Shown piece after piece: positions 9,986 to 18,018 of a DNA stretch of 64,000 nucleotides. The notes under the pieces were generated by a model. The model did not search any database. It saw nothing but the letters and a program-made list of their open reading frames with translations, and was not told where the DNA came from. The first letter of the stretch is position 1. Every line of letters starts with the position of its first letter. This stretch comes from Sinorhizobium sp. A49 (GTDB taxonomy: Bacteria > Pseudomonadota > Alphaproteobacteria > Rhizobiales > Rhizobiaceae), in the NCBI RefSeq assembly GCF_002002725.1, contig NZ_MUNW01000082.1:25836-89835 (forward strand), read 5' to 3'. A program made the position numbers and the translations under genes.

Positions 9986-10525
9986 TTGACAAAGACAATT
10001 TTCCTTGATCGCGACGGTACGGTTATTGTCGACAAGGATTATCTGAGTAGCCCCCTGCAGGTAGAGCTTGAAGTGGGGGCCGCCGAGGGATTGTCGCTTC
10101 TCGTTGCGGCTGGTTACCGGTTGATAGGTGTAACAAATCAGTCGGGTGTCGGGCGCGGTTATTTCACGATGGGCGATGTCGATGCCTGCAATCGGCGCGT
10201 TGACGAGCTGCTTGCTGAGCACGGAGTTTCGCTTGGGGGGTGGTTCGTCTGTCCGCATGCTCCGAACGAGGCATGCGCCTGTCGAAAGCCCCGCCCCGGG
10301 CTGCTTGACCAGGCGATGTCGGTGCAGAAAGTTGACCTTGGAGAATCGTACGTGATCGGCGACAAGGATTCTGACGTTCTGCTTGGCGAATCTAGGGGCA
10401 TGCGCGGTGTTTTGGTCCTAAGTGGCTCAGGTCGTAAGCATGCAGACTGGGCGCAATCCTCCGGGAGGGTGATAGCGCGCAACCTACTCGAAGCGGCGCG
10501 CGGCATAGTTGCTGGCCGGATCTGA
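9986..10525 (+). CDS. gmhB: D-glycero-D-manno-heptose 1,7-bisphosphate 7-phosphatase
   Basis: GmhB removes the 7-phosphate between the two HldE steps. The 179-residue HAD-superfamily protein has the nucleophile motif FLDRDGTVIVDKDYL at the N terminus, the TNQSGVGRGYFT motif II, the zinc-binding cysteine cluster CPHAPNEACACRKPRPG, and the VIGDKDSDVLLGE motif. The start is TTG at 9986, 16 bases after the upstream stop and behind a GAAAGAGAG ribosome-binding site. Length and motifs are normal for GmhB; histidinol-phosphatase paralogues are excluded by the heptose context. Confidence 0.93.
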   Translation: MTKTIFLDRDGTVIVDKDYLSSPLQVELEVGAAEGLSLLVAAGYRLIGVTNQSGVGRGYFTMGDVDACNRRVDELLAEHGVSLGGWFVCPHAPNEACACRKPRPGLLDQAMSVQKVDLGESYVIGDKDSDVLLGESRGMRGVLVLSGSGRKHADWAQSSGRVIARNLLEAARGIVAGRI

Positions 10526-10642
10526 GCTATGAGCCACAAGGAACATGTACGGTGGTAAATCTAGCTCCACCCTTGGTTTGACCCACGTCGCGTTTTCCGG
10601 CTACAGAGGTTCAACGGCAGACGGGCGAGCCGCTGACGAGCA

Positions 10643-13600
10643 ATGAAGTTCTTTGAAAAAGAGTCTAATATGGGTGAGCTTTTCAAACGCGAAGTTCCAG
10701 CACACGCACTGCGATTCACGGGCGAAAGGTTCACGAGCGCGTCTGTGGGCCAGACAGCAATTGAGCATCTGCATCGCGCGCTGATAGCGCGGTCCCTCTG
10801 CCATGGTAAGGAGGTACTCGACATCGCCTCCGGCGAGGGGTATTGCGCGGCGCTTCTCGCGCAGGTCGCAACGCGCGTGGTTGGCGTTGATATTTCACCA
10901 GAGGCTGTAGCCCATGCTAGCGCCGAATATGGCGGTGAAAATCTGAGTTTTCGTGAAGGCAGCGCGCTTGATATTCCGCTTAAGGATCACTCGGTTGACG
11001 TCGTAGTGTCCTTTGAAACAATTGAACACTTCACCGCACACGAGCGGTTTTTAGCCGAAATCAGGCGTGTACTCCGCCCCGGCGGGCTAGCCATTATCTC
11101 GACGCCCGATCAGCTCGTCTATTCACCGGAGGACGAGCCAGCCAATCCGTACCATGCGCAGGAAATGACGCGTGACGAGTTCCGCTTGCTGATTGGATCT
11201 TTCTTCCAGCATCAGCTCTTTCTTGGTCAGCGCACCATGATTGGATCGGCAATGATTGCCGAAACTCCCCCGGGCGGACGCATATCTTCGCCCCCTTTCT
11301 TCACGTATGAACAGCGTCCTGGTAACTCCTTCGAGCGCTCTCGAGGTCTCGCACGAGCGAAATACTTGATGGCAATCGCTTCGGACGACCCCAAAGCCCT
11401 GCAGGGTCTTGAGGAAAGCGTCTTCATCGCGACGAGTGAGATCGATCGGGCCGTCAATGCCTGTACCGATGTACGCGAAGAGCTGACCCGAACCAAAACA
11501 GCTCTCCATGAAAGTCTTGGCTCAGAAGCTCGCTGGCGTTCCGACATCGAGACCGTTACTGGCTGGTTCGAGGATAGTAAGGCCGCAGCCGCTACTCTGC
11601 GGGGGCAGCTCGACGAAGCGAATCAAACGCTTTCGCGCCTCTTGATTGACACCGATGAGTTGGGCGCGAATAGAGACGAACTTATGTGTGGCCTTGCTGC
11701 TGCCGAAGTGCAGAAACGCGAAATGCTCACTGCGCTTACAGAAGCCAATAGCCGGCTGTCCTCGGTGCAAGAAGACACCGCCCGCCTGCAAGTGGAGAAG
11801 CAGACTCTTCAACGCAGTTTGCAGGAACTACTTGAGCGCATGCGTGACAATGATACCGAAGTTGCCCTGCATCGGAGCATGACGACCGGAGGCGATGCTA
11901 CATCAATCACTTTTGAGGTGGCTATGAAGTCGGCCCGCGCCGCCGCTTCCCGCTTCGACGAAACCGCCGCGGAAAGTTTCTATCGCTTGGCTGCCGTTGC
12001 TCGGCCCGGCAGCAGGGAGGCCTGGCAGCAATATGCTGCGTGTCTAGAGCGACGGGGAGCGCATCAGGCCGCTCTGGGCGCGTGGCGGCGCGCAGTTGCG
12101 CTTGATCCATGGGATCCGTCTGTGCTCGAGGGGCTAGGTGTTACGCTCGAAGCGCTCGGGCTCCAGCTCGAGGCGTTGTCTGCCTTCAAAGCTGCATTTT
12201 CGATCGATCCCACGAGCAAGTATGTTCGCGAGCGCCTCCGTGCCGGCGGCCTCTCTACAAGCGCGGTTGTCGACTTGGTGCTCGGATCTGACAGGATACA
12301 AGGCCGACCAGTCGCACCGCGGCACGTTCCGATATTGTCGAAAATGCTCAAATTGCGTCGCGCGCGCCGGGCCGAACGGAAAGGTCTGGTCCGACGTGCG
12401 GCACGGACTTATCTTGAGATAGCTCATGATGCAGCCGATCATGCCGCAGAGTTGCTCCGTTATGGCGATGCGATCGCCAGGACCGCAGGGCTGTGCAGCG
12501 CGGAAGCAATCTATCTCAAGGCGTACGTCATTGCGCCAGACGATGCGCGAGCCCGACGCAGGGCGGATGATCTGCAAAATGGTACGTTCGGCTTCAAGCC
12601 GGTCAGCAAGGTAGGTCTCGCGCGCGAGCTTGACGGCAGTTTTACAACGGAATCTGACGACCCGCAATTCATCCTCGATCCGGATGGCCGTCCGATGCCG
12701 AGTGGATGGACCCTTTTCGCAATCTCCGCGAATACCTTCTCTGGGACGCTGCGGCCAGTGCTCTATGCTTCGTATGGGGATTCTGGTGAAAAGATTAGCG
12801 CATTCACTCTTCCTTCTATGGAAGGTAGCGTCGAACTACGAATTTTAGTGCCCTTGCCAGACAACGTGAAGGGGCTTCGTTTCGATCCGGTCGCCGAACG
12901 TGGTGTGCACTTCCGGCTGGACCGCATCGGCTGGCTTGGCGGTGCGGCACTTGAAGGGACGATATACACCCCTATCTCACATGCACTGGCCTTTGTCGGC
13001 GAGACTGCGCCAGAGGGCTTTTTGCCACTGACGCAGGTTGCGCTGCAGCAGCTGACGCTCGTCCCGAGGAACGATCTAGAACACCTCGGTGATGGTTGGT
13101 TTCGTTCGACCGGCGACGATCCGCAGTTCGATCTCGAAGGCTCTGCCCATCTTCCGTCAGGCTGGACGTGGATCGAGATTGAAATCAGGGCACTTGATGG
13201 CCCTCTTGATGCTATGATTTACGCATGGAGCGAGGGGACTATTGTCCCGATCAGCTTGCCGCGATTTGAGGCGTCGGGAACCCTTCGGGCCCTATTGCGC
13301 TTCCCCGAACATGTTTCGGCGCTGCGCTTTGATCCGACTTTTCGCGATGGCATTCGCTTCAGTCCTGGTGCCGTTCGGTTCCGGTCCGTCGCTAATCCTG
13401 TGCCGCAGCTTTTCGCGTCCTACAAAGGAGCGGTCGGCTATGCCGTCGGCTTCGCTGTTGAAGCCGGCTTCAATCTCCAGCCGACGGGGGATGGCCTATT
13501 TCTAACGACAGGCGATGATCCCCAGTTCAAACTTGTGCCCAGCCCTGCAGGATTACCGTGTGGTCTCGTCAAACTATCAATCGAGATTGATAGTGCCGAC

Positions 13601-16600
13601 GCCGCGCTCGACTCGGTCATGTATGTATGGGGCAGCACCGGTGAACTGCCTTTCCTCGAGTACCGCTTCGACAATGTAGAGCCCGCGCGTCGCTACGAGC
13701 ACTTCGTAGTTCTGCCGGACGAGGTGTCGGCAATCCGCTTTGATCCGTGCGCGAGGGCGGGTATTACGCTGTCCCGCCCGCATCTGACCATAACGGCCGT
13801 CGGCATTGAAGAGACGGAAGGCTTCGGACTTGTTGACGAGAAGCGGGGAATTCTGCCAACGGCAGTGGGGGCGGTCTGCGCCCAAGTAGCACCGATACAT
13901 CATCTGTCGGAACAGAACGGCCGTTTTATTTCGACCGGCGATGATCCGCAATTCTCAGTGTCGTTTGATTCCTCGCGACTTCCAAGCGGTTGGACGGTCG
14001 TTACACTCGACCTTGAGATCGCCGACAAGATTGCTCGACCTATTCTCTATGTGTGGAGCGACGACGGGGTCCATCCGGTCGTGCTAGCACCCATGGCTGG
14101 CGCCTCGCTGCGGACCCAACTCGTTCGCTTGCCCGAGAGGGTAACGAGCATGCGTTTTGATCCAGTCGATTTCACTGGTGCCGATTTCGTCATCGGTAGC
14201 CTGACCTTTGCGCCACCCTCGGCGCTCGCAGGCCATTTGCTGCGCCGCCAGTCTGGTGGTGATCGTGCTGTTGAGTATAGCTTGTGGTGTTCTCGTTACG
14301 ATACGTTGTCTGCCCTGGACCGTAATTTGATTGCGGCATCAGTGGAGCGTCTTTCTTACCGACCGCTGATTTCAATTCTTATGCCGGTGTACAATCCTGA
14401 GCCGCGCTTCTTGCGACGCGCGCTTGATACGGTGGTGGATCAGCTTTATCCGAACTGGGAACTGTGCATTGCTGAAGACTGTTCGCCGAATCCCGAGATT
14501 CGCGCGATCCTCGCCGAGTATGTGACGCGGGACCCACGCATCAAGGTCGTGTATCGGGAGAGGAACGGGCATATTTCACGGGCGTCGAACTCCGCTCTTG
14601 AGTTGGTGACGGGTTCCTTCGTGGCGTTGATGGACCACGATGACGAGCTGCCGGCGCATGCGCTGTACATGGTGGCGCGGGAACTGAACCTTCATCCAGA
14701 AACAGATGTGATTTACACAGACGAGGACAAGATCGACGCGTCGGGCCGCCGGCATGATCCACATTTCAAGACAGACTGGAACGAAGAGCTGTTCTACTCG
14801 CAAAACATGGTTGCGCATCTGGGCGTCTTCCGAGCGACGCTGGTGAAGGCGGTGGGTGGTTTCAGGGCGGGCTTCGAGGGCAGTCAAGATTACGATTTTA
14901 TGTTGCGGATCCTCAAACTGACGATAGCCGAACGCATCCGCCATATTCCTTTTGTGCTGTATCACTGGCGCATCTTTGAGGGGGTGCGTACCTTCTCGAG
15001 CAACAACCCTTCGCGCTCGGTGGAAACGGCGCGCCAAGCGATGGACGAGTATTTCAAGGAGGTCGAGCCGGATAGCCGAGTATTGCCGATCGAATCTTTC
15101 CCTGGCTGGTGGCGGGTTAAGCGGCCGCTTCCCGCAGTGGCGCGGTCGGTGACGATTGTGATCCCGACGCGCGACCGGGTATCGTTGGTGAGGAACTGCG
15201 TGGAGGGGATACTGACACGCACGGACTATCCGGACCTCGACGTGATTATCATCGACAACGGCAGCGTGGAGGCAGAATCTCTGTCTTATTTTGCCGAGGT
15301 GTCGAAGGATACGCGGGTGCAAGTGTTGCGTGACGACGGGCCATTCAACTATTCGCGCCTGAACAACGAGGCAGTGGCACGGGCGCGGGGCGACTACGTC
15401 TGCTTCCTGAACAACGACATCGAGGTGATCACTCCGGATTGGCTTTCGGAGATGATGAGCCATGCAGTGCGCGAGAGGGTGGGCGCGGTCGGTACGCGGC
15501 TTCTTTATGCAGGCGGCACCCTGCAGCATGCTGGTGTGACGCTTGGGGTCTACGGTGTGGCTGCGCACGGGCACCGGCATTTCCCGGGCAATTCGATCGG
15601 CTATTTCGGACATCCACAACTGTTGCGAGAGGTTTCGGCGGTGACGGGGGCGGCGCTTCTGATGCGCAAGTCGCTGTTTGAGACGCTGGGCGGCTTTGAT
15701 GCGGCAAACCTGGCGGTTAGCTACAACGATGTTGATCTGTGTTTGCGGGTAGGAGAAGCGGGCTACAAAGTGATCTACACACCGTTCGCCGCGCTTTACC
15801 ATTTGGAATCGGCCACACGCGGACCGGACGTGTCGCCAGCGCAGAAGGAGTTGCAACGGGTAGAGCGTGGTTACATGCAGGCGCGTTGGGGGCATCTCCT
15901 GCCGCAGGACCCACTATACAATCCGAATCTATCACTTGCCGACGAGGATTATCGATTGGCTTTCCCGCCGCGGGTGGCCAAGCCGTGGCTCGATGAGGCG
16001 GATGTGGCTGAGCGGTTGGCGCGCAAAGGGCAGGTGGAACTGGACGTTGAGGCCGCGAATACGGCCGGCCTTGCGATGCTTGCGGCGGATACGGCTGCAG
16101 TCATAGCCTCGGCGCATCCTTTTGAGATGTTGGAGGCGCTTGGCCGATCGCTGATGGAAACGGACTTTTCCCTTGCAGGCGTGACTGTGGTGGACAACAC
16201 GCCACGCAGCGATGGCTTTGTGCGGGAAGGAGCGATGGCACGTTTCAGGGCGGCTCATCCGGATGTTCCAGTGATCGTAGTTGACGATGCGAGCCAAGAC
16301 TTCAACGGCTCCCGTACGGCCAATCTCGGAGTTCGGGCGAGCGGGACGGCGAGCCATCTTCTTATTGTGACGGAGGATTGTGGCTTCGTGACGGGTTGGC
16401 TTACATCGCTACTGTCGTCATGGCAGGCTGCCGGTGGAGGAGACGTAGTCATCACGCCCCGGATCTTCGTGCGTGAGAATACGGCGCGTGACGGCGTTTT
16501 GACGGATGGTTTTGTGGAGGCGCCGTTGGCGCAGGTAGCGGCCGATCCTGCCGCGATCGCGCCGATGGGTGCGAGCTATGATGGCCTTCCGCTTGCGGGT

Positions 16601-17845
16601 CGTATACCACCCTCCGAGGTGGAAACGCGCCCGGCGTTGGAGGAGACGACGCTGCTTGAGGGCGGTATCGTCTTTGGTCGTCGCGCGCTGCTTGTAGACG
16701 AACCTGGCGATCGGACAGATGGTTTTGAGTCGCATGGCGCCGTCTTCGACACGCTGTTCTTGACACAAGCCGCACGGTTGGAAGACATGGCGCGGAGGCT
16801 CCTGGCGGCGGGTGCGCGACTCTACGCAGCGACCGCGCCACTGATAGTATTGTCTGGCCCGCGCCCGCGCGACATGGTGCATTTGTGGCAATACTGGCAC
16901 GACTACCTATGGCTGAATCGCAAGGTGCACGGCCTGCCAGACGACGGACGCATCGAGTTCGTCTGCCCCTTCCACCGTGGTGACGTGCTGATCGGCTTGC
17001 AGGTTGCCCATACAGCCGTCAAGGCGGGCAAGGCGGTGCGCTTCCACGTGGCTGAGAGTCTGCTCGGCTGGGTAAGGGATTTCTCTCCGTCTTTCCCAGT
17101 GGAGGGGCTCCCTGTTCCTGTACCGCCGGCGCAGGAGACTGCGCTTTATCTGCTTCGCTCCTATGAGCATGTGCTGAGGCGGGGTGATGCGGGGCCGAGG
17201 CTGGTTCGCTCCCATCCCTTCCGAGGGCTCGACGCGATGGACAACAATCTTGCCACAGCAATGCTTGCCGCCGTCGGCCTGCCGCCCGAAACACTGATCG
17301 AAAGCTTGGAGCCCGAACCAGACGCCAGCCAAGAGAGGGAGGCAGCGGCGCTTCTCGCTGCCTATGGTGAGCGCGTCGTGCTCTTGCATCGTTCGGGCGG
17401 TTGGGGATTGAAGACCATTCCTGACGCAGTCATGGAAGAACTTGCCACGATCATAAAGGCGGAAGGCTTTCACTTGGTGCAGATCGGTGGGCCGGGCGAC
17501 ACGCCCTGCCGCGAGGCCGACGGCTTAATCGCACAGAACCTGTCAGCCGGCCATTGGGCCGCCCTCTTCAGTCGAGCGAGCGCCATCGTAGGCGTCGACA
17601 GTTGGTCGGCTCACATGGCCGCCATCCTCGACGTGCCGCAGGTCACTCTCTATGGCTCTACACACCCCCGCCATGTCGCATCCAAACCCTTCTTCCGCAG
17701 GAAGAGCGCCGAAGCCCTGATGCTAGGCCCCGTCTTACCCTGCTCTCCGTGCAACTCGCTCAAATGTCTCATCGAACCAATCCCCTACTGCAAGGGCTAC
17801 AGCATCGACCAAACCAAACTCAAAAAATTCCTCGAGAAGCTATAA
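10643..17845 (+). CDS. Giant multidomain polysaccharide glycosyltransferase (2400 residues)
   Basis: The visible order of domains is as follows. A class I SAM methyltransferase lies at about residues 50-160 (LDIASGEGY, then SFETIEHF and LRPGG). A coiled coil lies at about 285-405 and TPR-like helices at about 426-530. Four repeats with a TGDDPQF motif span about 664-1190. Two GT2 domains start at about 1238 (ISILMPVYNPEPRFL, MDHDDE) and 1501 (VTIVIPTRDR, CFLNNDIEVI). A degenerate GT2-like region lies at about 1810-1980, and a GT9/heptosyltransferase-like region at about 2100-2390 (IGGPGDT, VGVDSWSAHMAAILD). No membrane segment was seen. It probably builds and caps the exported polysaccharide from rhamnose and heptose donors. 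The methyltransferase plus coiled coil recalls WbdD-type chain-length control, which is inference. Residues 1201-2400 are duplicated exactly in the next gene. An alternative start is ATG 10670. Confidence 0.88.
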   Translation: MKFFEKESNMGELFKREVPAHALRFTGERFTSASVGQTAIEHLHRALIARSLCHGKEVLDIASGEGYCAALLAQVATRVVGVDISPEAVAHASAEYGGENLSFREGSALDIPLKDHSVDVVVSFETIEHFTAHERFLAEIRRVLRPGGLAIISTPDQLVYSPEDEPANPYHAQEMTRDEFRLLIGSFFQHQLFLGQRTMIGSAMIAETPPGGRISSPPFFTYEQRPGNSFERSRGLARAKYLMAIASDDPKALQGLEESVFIATSEIDRAVNACTDVREELTRTKTALHESLGSEARWRSDIETVTGWFEDSKAAAATLRGQLDEANQTLSRLLIDTDELGANRDELMCGLAAAEVQKREMLTALTEANSRLSSVQEDTARLQVEKQTLQRSLQELLERMRDNDTEVALHRSMTTGGDATSITFEVAMKSARAAASRFDETAAESFYRLAAVARPGSREAWQQYAACLERRGAHQAALGAWRRAVALDPWDPSVLEGLGVTLEALGLQLEALSAFKAAFSIDPTSKYVRERLRAGGLSTSAVVDLVLGSDRIQGRPVAPRHVPILSKMLKLRRARRAERKGLVRRAARTYLEIAHDAADHAAELLRYGDAIARTAGLCSAEAIYLKAYVIAPDDARARRRADDLQNGTFGFKPVSKVGLARELDGSFTTESDDPQFILDPDGRPMPSGWTLFAISANTFSGTLRPVLYASYGDSGEKISAFTLPSMEGSVELRILVPLPDNVKGLRFDPVAERGVHFRLDRIGWLGGAALEGTIYTPISHALAFVGETAPEGFLPLTQVALQQLTLVPRNDLEHLGDGWFRSTGDDPQFDLEGSAHLPSGWTWIEIEIRALDGPLDAMIYAWSEGTIVPISLPRFEASGTLRALLRFPEHVSALRFDPTFRDGIRFSPGAVRFRSVANPVPQLFASYKGAVGYAVGFAVEAGFNLQPTGDGLFLTTGDDPQFKLVPSPAGLPCGLVKLSIEIDSADAALDSVMYVWGSTGELPFLEYRFDNVEPARRYEHFVVLPDEVSAIRFDPCARAGITLSRPHLTITAVGIEETEGFGLVDEKRGILPTAVGAVCAQVAPIHHLSEQNGRFISTGDDPQFSVSFDSSRLPSGWTVVTLDLEIADKIARPILYVWSDDGVHPVVLAPMAGASLRTQLVRLPERVTSMRFDPVDFTGADFVIGSLTFAPPSALAGHLLRRQSGGDRAVEYSLWCSRYDTLSALDRNLIAASVERLSYRPLISILMPVYNPEPRFLRRALDTVVDQLYPNWELCIAEDCSPNPEIRAILAEYVTRDPRIKVVYRERNGHISRASNSALELVTGSFVALMDHDDELPAHALYMVARELNLHPETDVIYTDEDKIDASGRRHDPHFKTDWNEELFYSQNMVAHLGVFRATLVKAVGGFRAGFEGSQDYDFMLRILKLTIAERIRHIPFVLYHWRIFEGVRTFSSNNPSRSVETARQAMDEYFKEVEPDSRVLPIESFPGWWRVKRPLPAVARSVTIVIPTRDRVSLVRNCVEGILTRTDYPDLDVIIIDNGSVEAESLSYFAEVSKDTRVQVLRDDGPFNYSRLNNEAVARARGDYVCFLNNDIEVITPDWLSEMMSHAVRERVGAVGTRLLYAGGTLQHAGVTLGVYGVAAHGHRHFPGNSIGYFGHPQLLREVSAVTGAALLMRKSLFETLGGFDAANLAVSYNDVDLCLRVGEAGYKVIYTPFAALYHLESATRGPDVSPAQKELQRVERGYMQARWGHLLPQDPLYNPNLSLADEDYRLAFPPRVAKPWLDEADVAERLARKGQVELDVEAANTAGLAMLAADTAAVIASAHPFEMLEALGRSLMETDFSLAGVTVVDNTPRSDGFVREGAMARFRAAHPDVPVIVVDDASQDFNGSRTANLGVRASGTASHLLIVTEDCGFVTGWLTSLLSSWQAAGGGDVVITPRIFVRENTARDGVLTDGFVEAPLAQVAADPAAIAPMGASYDGLPLAGRIPPSEVETRPALEETTLLEGGIVFGRRALLVDEPGDRTDGFESHGAVFDTLFLTQAARLEDMARRLLAAGARLYAATAPLIVLSGPRPRDMVHLWQYWHDYLWLNRKVHGLPDDGRIEFVCPFHRGDVLIGLQVAHTAVKAGKAVRFHVAESLLGWVRDFSPSFPVEGLPVPVPPAQETALYLLRSYEHVLRRGDAGPRLVRSHPFRGLDAMDNNLATAMLAAVGLPPETLIESLEPEPDASQEREAAALLAAYGERVVLLHRSGGWGLKTIPDAVMEELATIIKAEGFHLVQIGGPGDTPCREADGLIAQNLSAGHWAALFSRASAIVGVDSWSAHMAAILDVPQVTLYGSTHPRHVASKPFFRRKSAEALMLGPVLPCSPCNSLKCLIEPIPYCKGYSIDQTKLKKFLEKL
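12635..14215 (+). repeat. Four tandem protein repeats of about 145 residues inside the giant glycosyltransferase
   Basis: The repeats begin near 12635, 13096, 13489 and 13918. Each opens with an S/T-x-S/G-DDPQF motif, then (L/M)PSGWT or a variant, a Y-(A/V)-(S/W) strand, and ends with a (L/A/S)RFDP motif. The content suggests beta-sandwich modules. No named family came to mind. They end just before the duplicated glycosyltransferase part. Confidence 0.8.
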
Positions 17846-17945
17846 GAGAAAGAGAGAGACCAAGGCTGCTGATGGGAGATATGCCGAAAGTTCTTCAGAG
17901 CTTGCGGCTGAATTTGGTAGGCAGAGACGTAGCGCGTTTGGGACG
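14243..17945 (+). repeat. Direct repeat copy 1 (3703 bp)
   Basis: This segment recurs at 18251-21953 with a constant offset of 4008. The limits were read directly. Base 14242 (G) differs from 18250 (A), and identity ends at the shared TTTGGGACG (17945 and 21953). All reading frames on both strands translate identically in the two copies, so identity is essentially complete. It includes codons 1201-2400 of the giant gene plus 100 bases after its stop. Confidence 0.95.
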
Positions 17946-18018
17946 AAGCGGTCGAGCCGCGATCCAAGCCGCACTACAAATGACTGGTCGTTTTAAAGAT
18001 CATGAAAGAAAGACATAG
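17874..18018 (+). CDS. Possible 48-residue peptide between the duplicated genes
   Basis: An ATG at 17874 opens a 48-codon frame (MGDMPKVLQSLRLNLVGRDV at its start) that ends at 18018, overlapping the next gene start by 17 bases. The first half lies in the repeated tail, so copy 2 has a version at 21882-21969 with a different, shorter end. It may be a real coupling peptide, the broken N terminus of an older gene, or simply untranslated spacer. Nothing shows its function. Confidence 0.25.

Noticed and set aside
12635..14215. Considered as a CRISPR-like or DNA-level repeat.
   Set aside because: The similarity is at protein level with diverged DNA; no short identical spaced repeats occur here or elsewhere in the window.
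14576..15895. A 439-codon open frame on the - strand (and its twin at 18584-19903).
   Set aside because: It is the shadow of the GC-rich GT2 coding strand; its composition (His/Arg-rich) and lack of motifs show it is not a gene.
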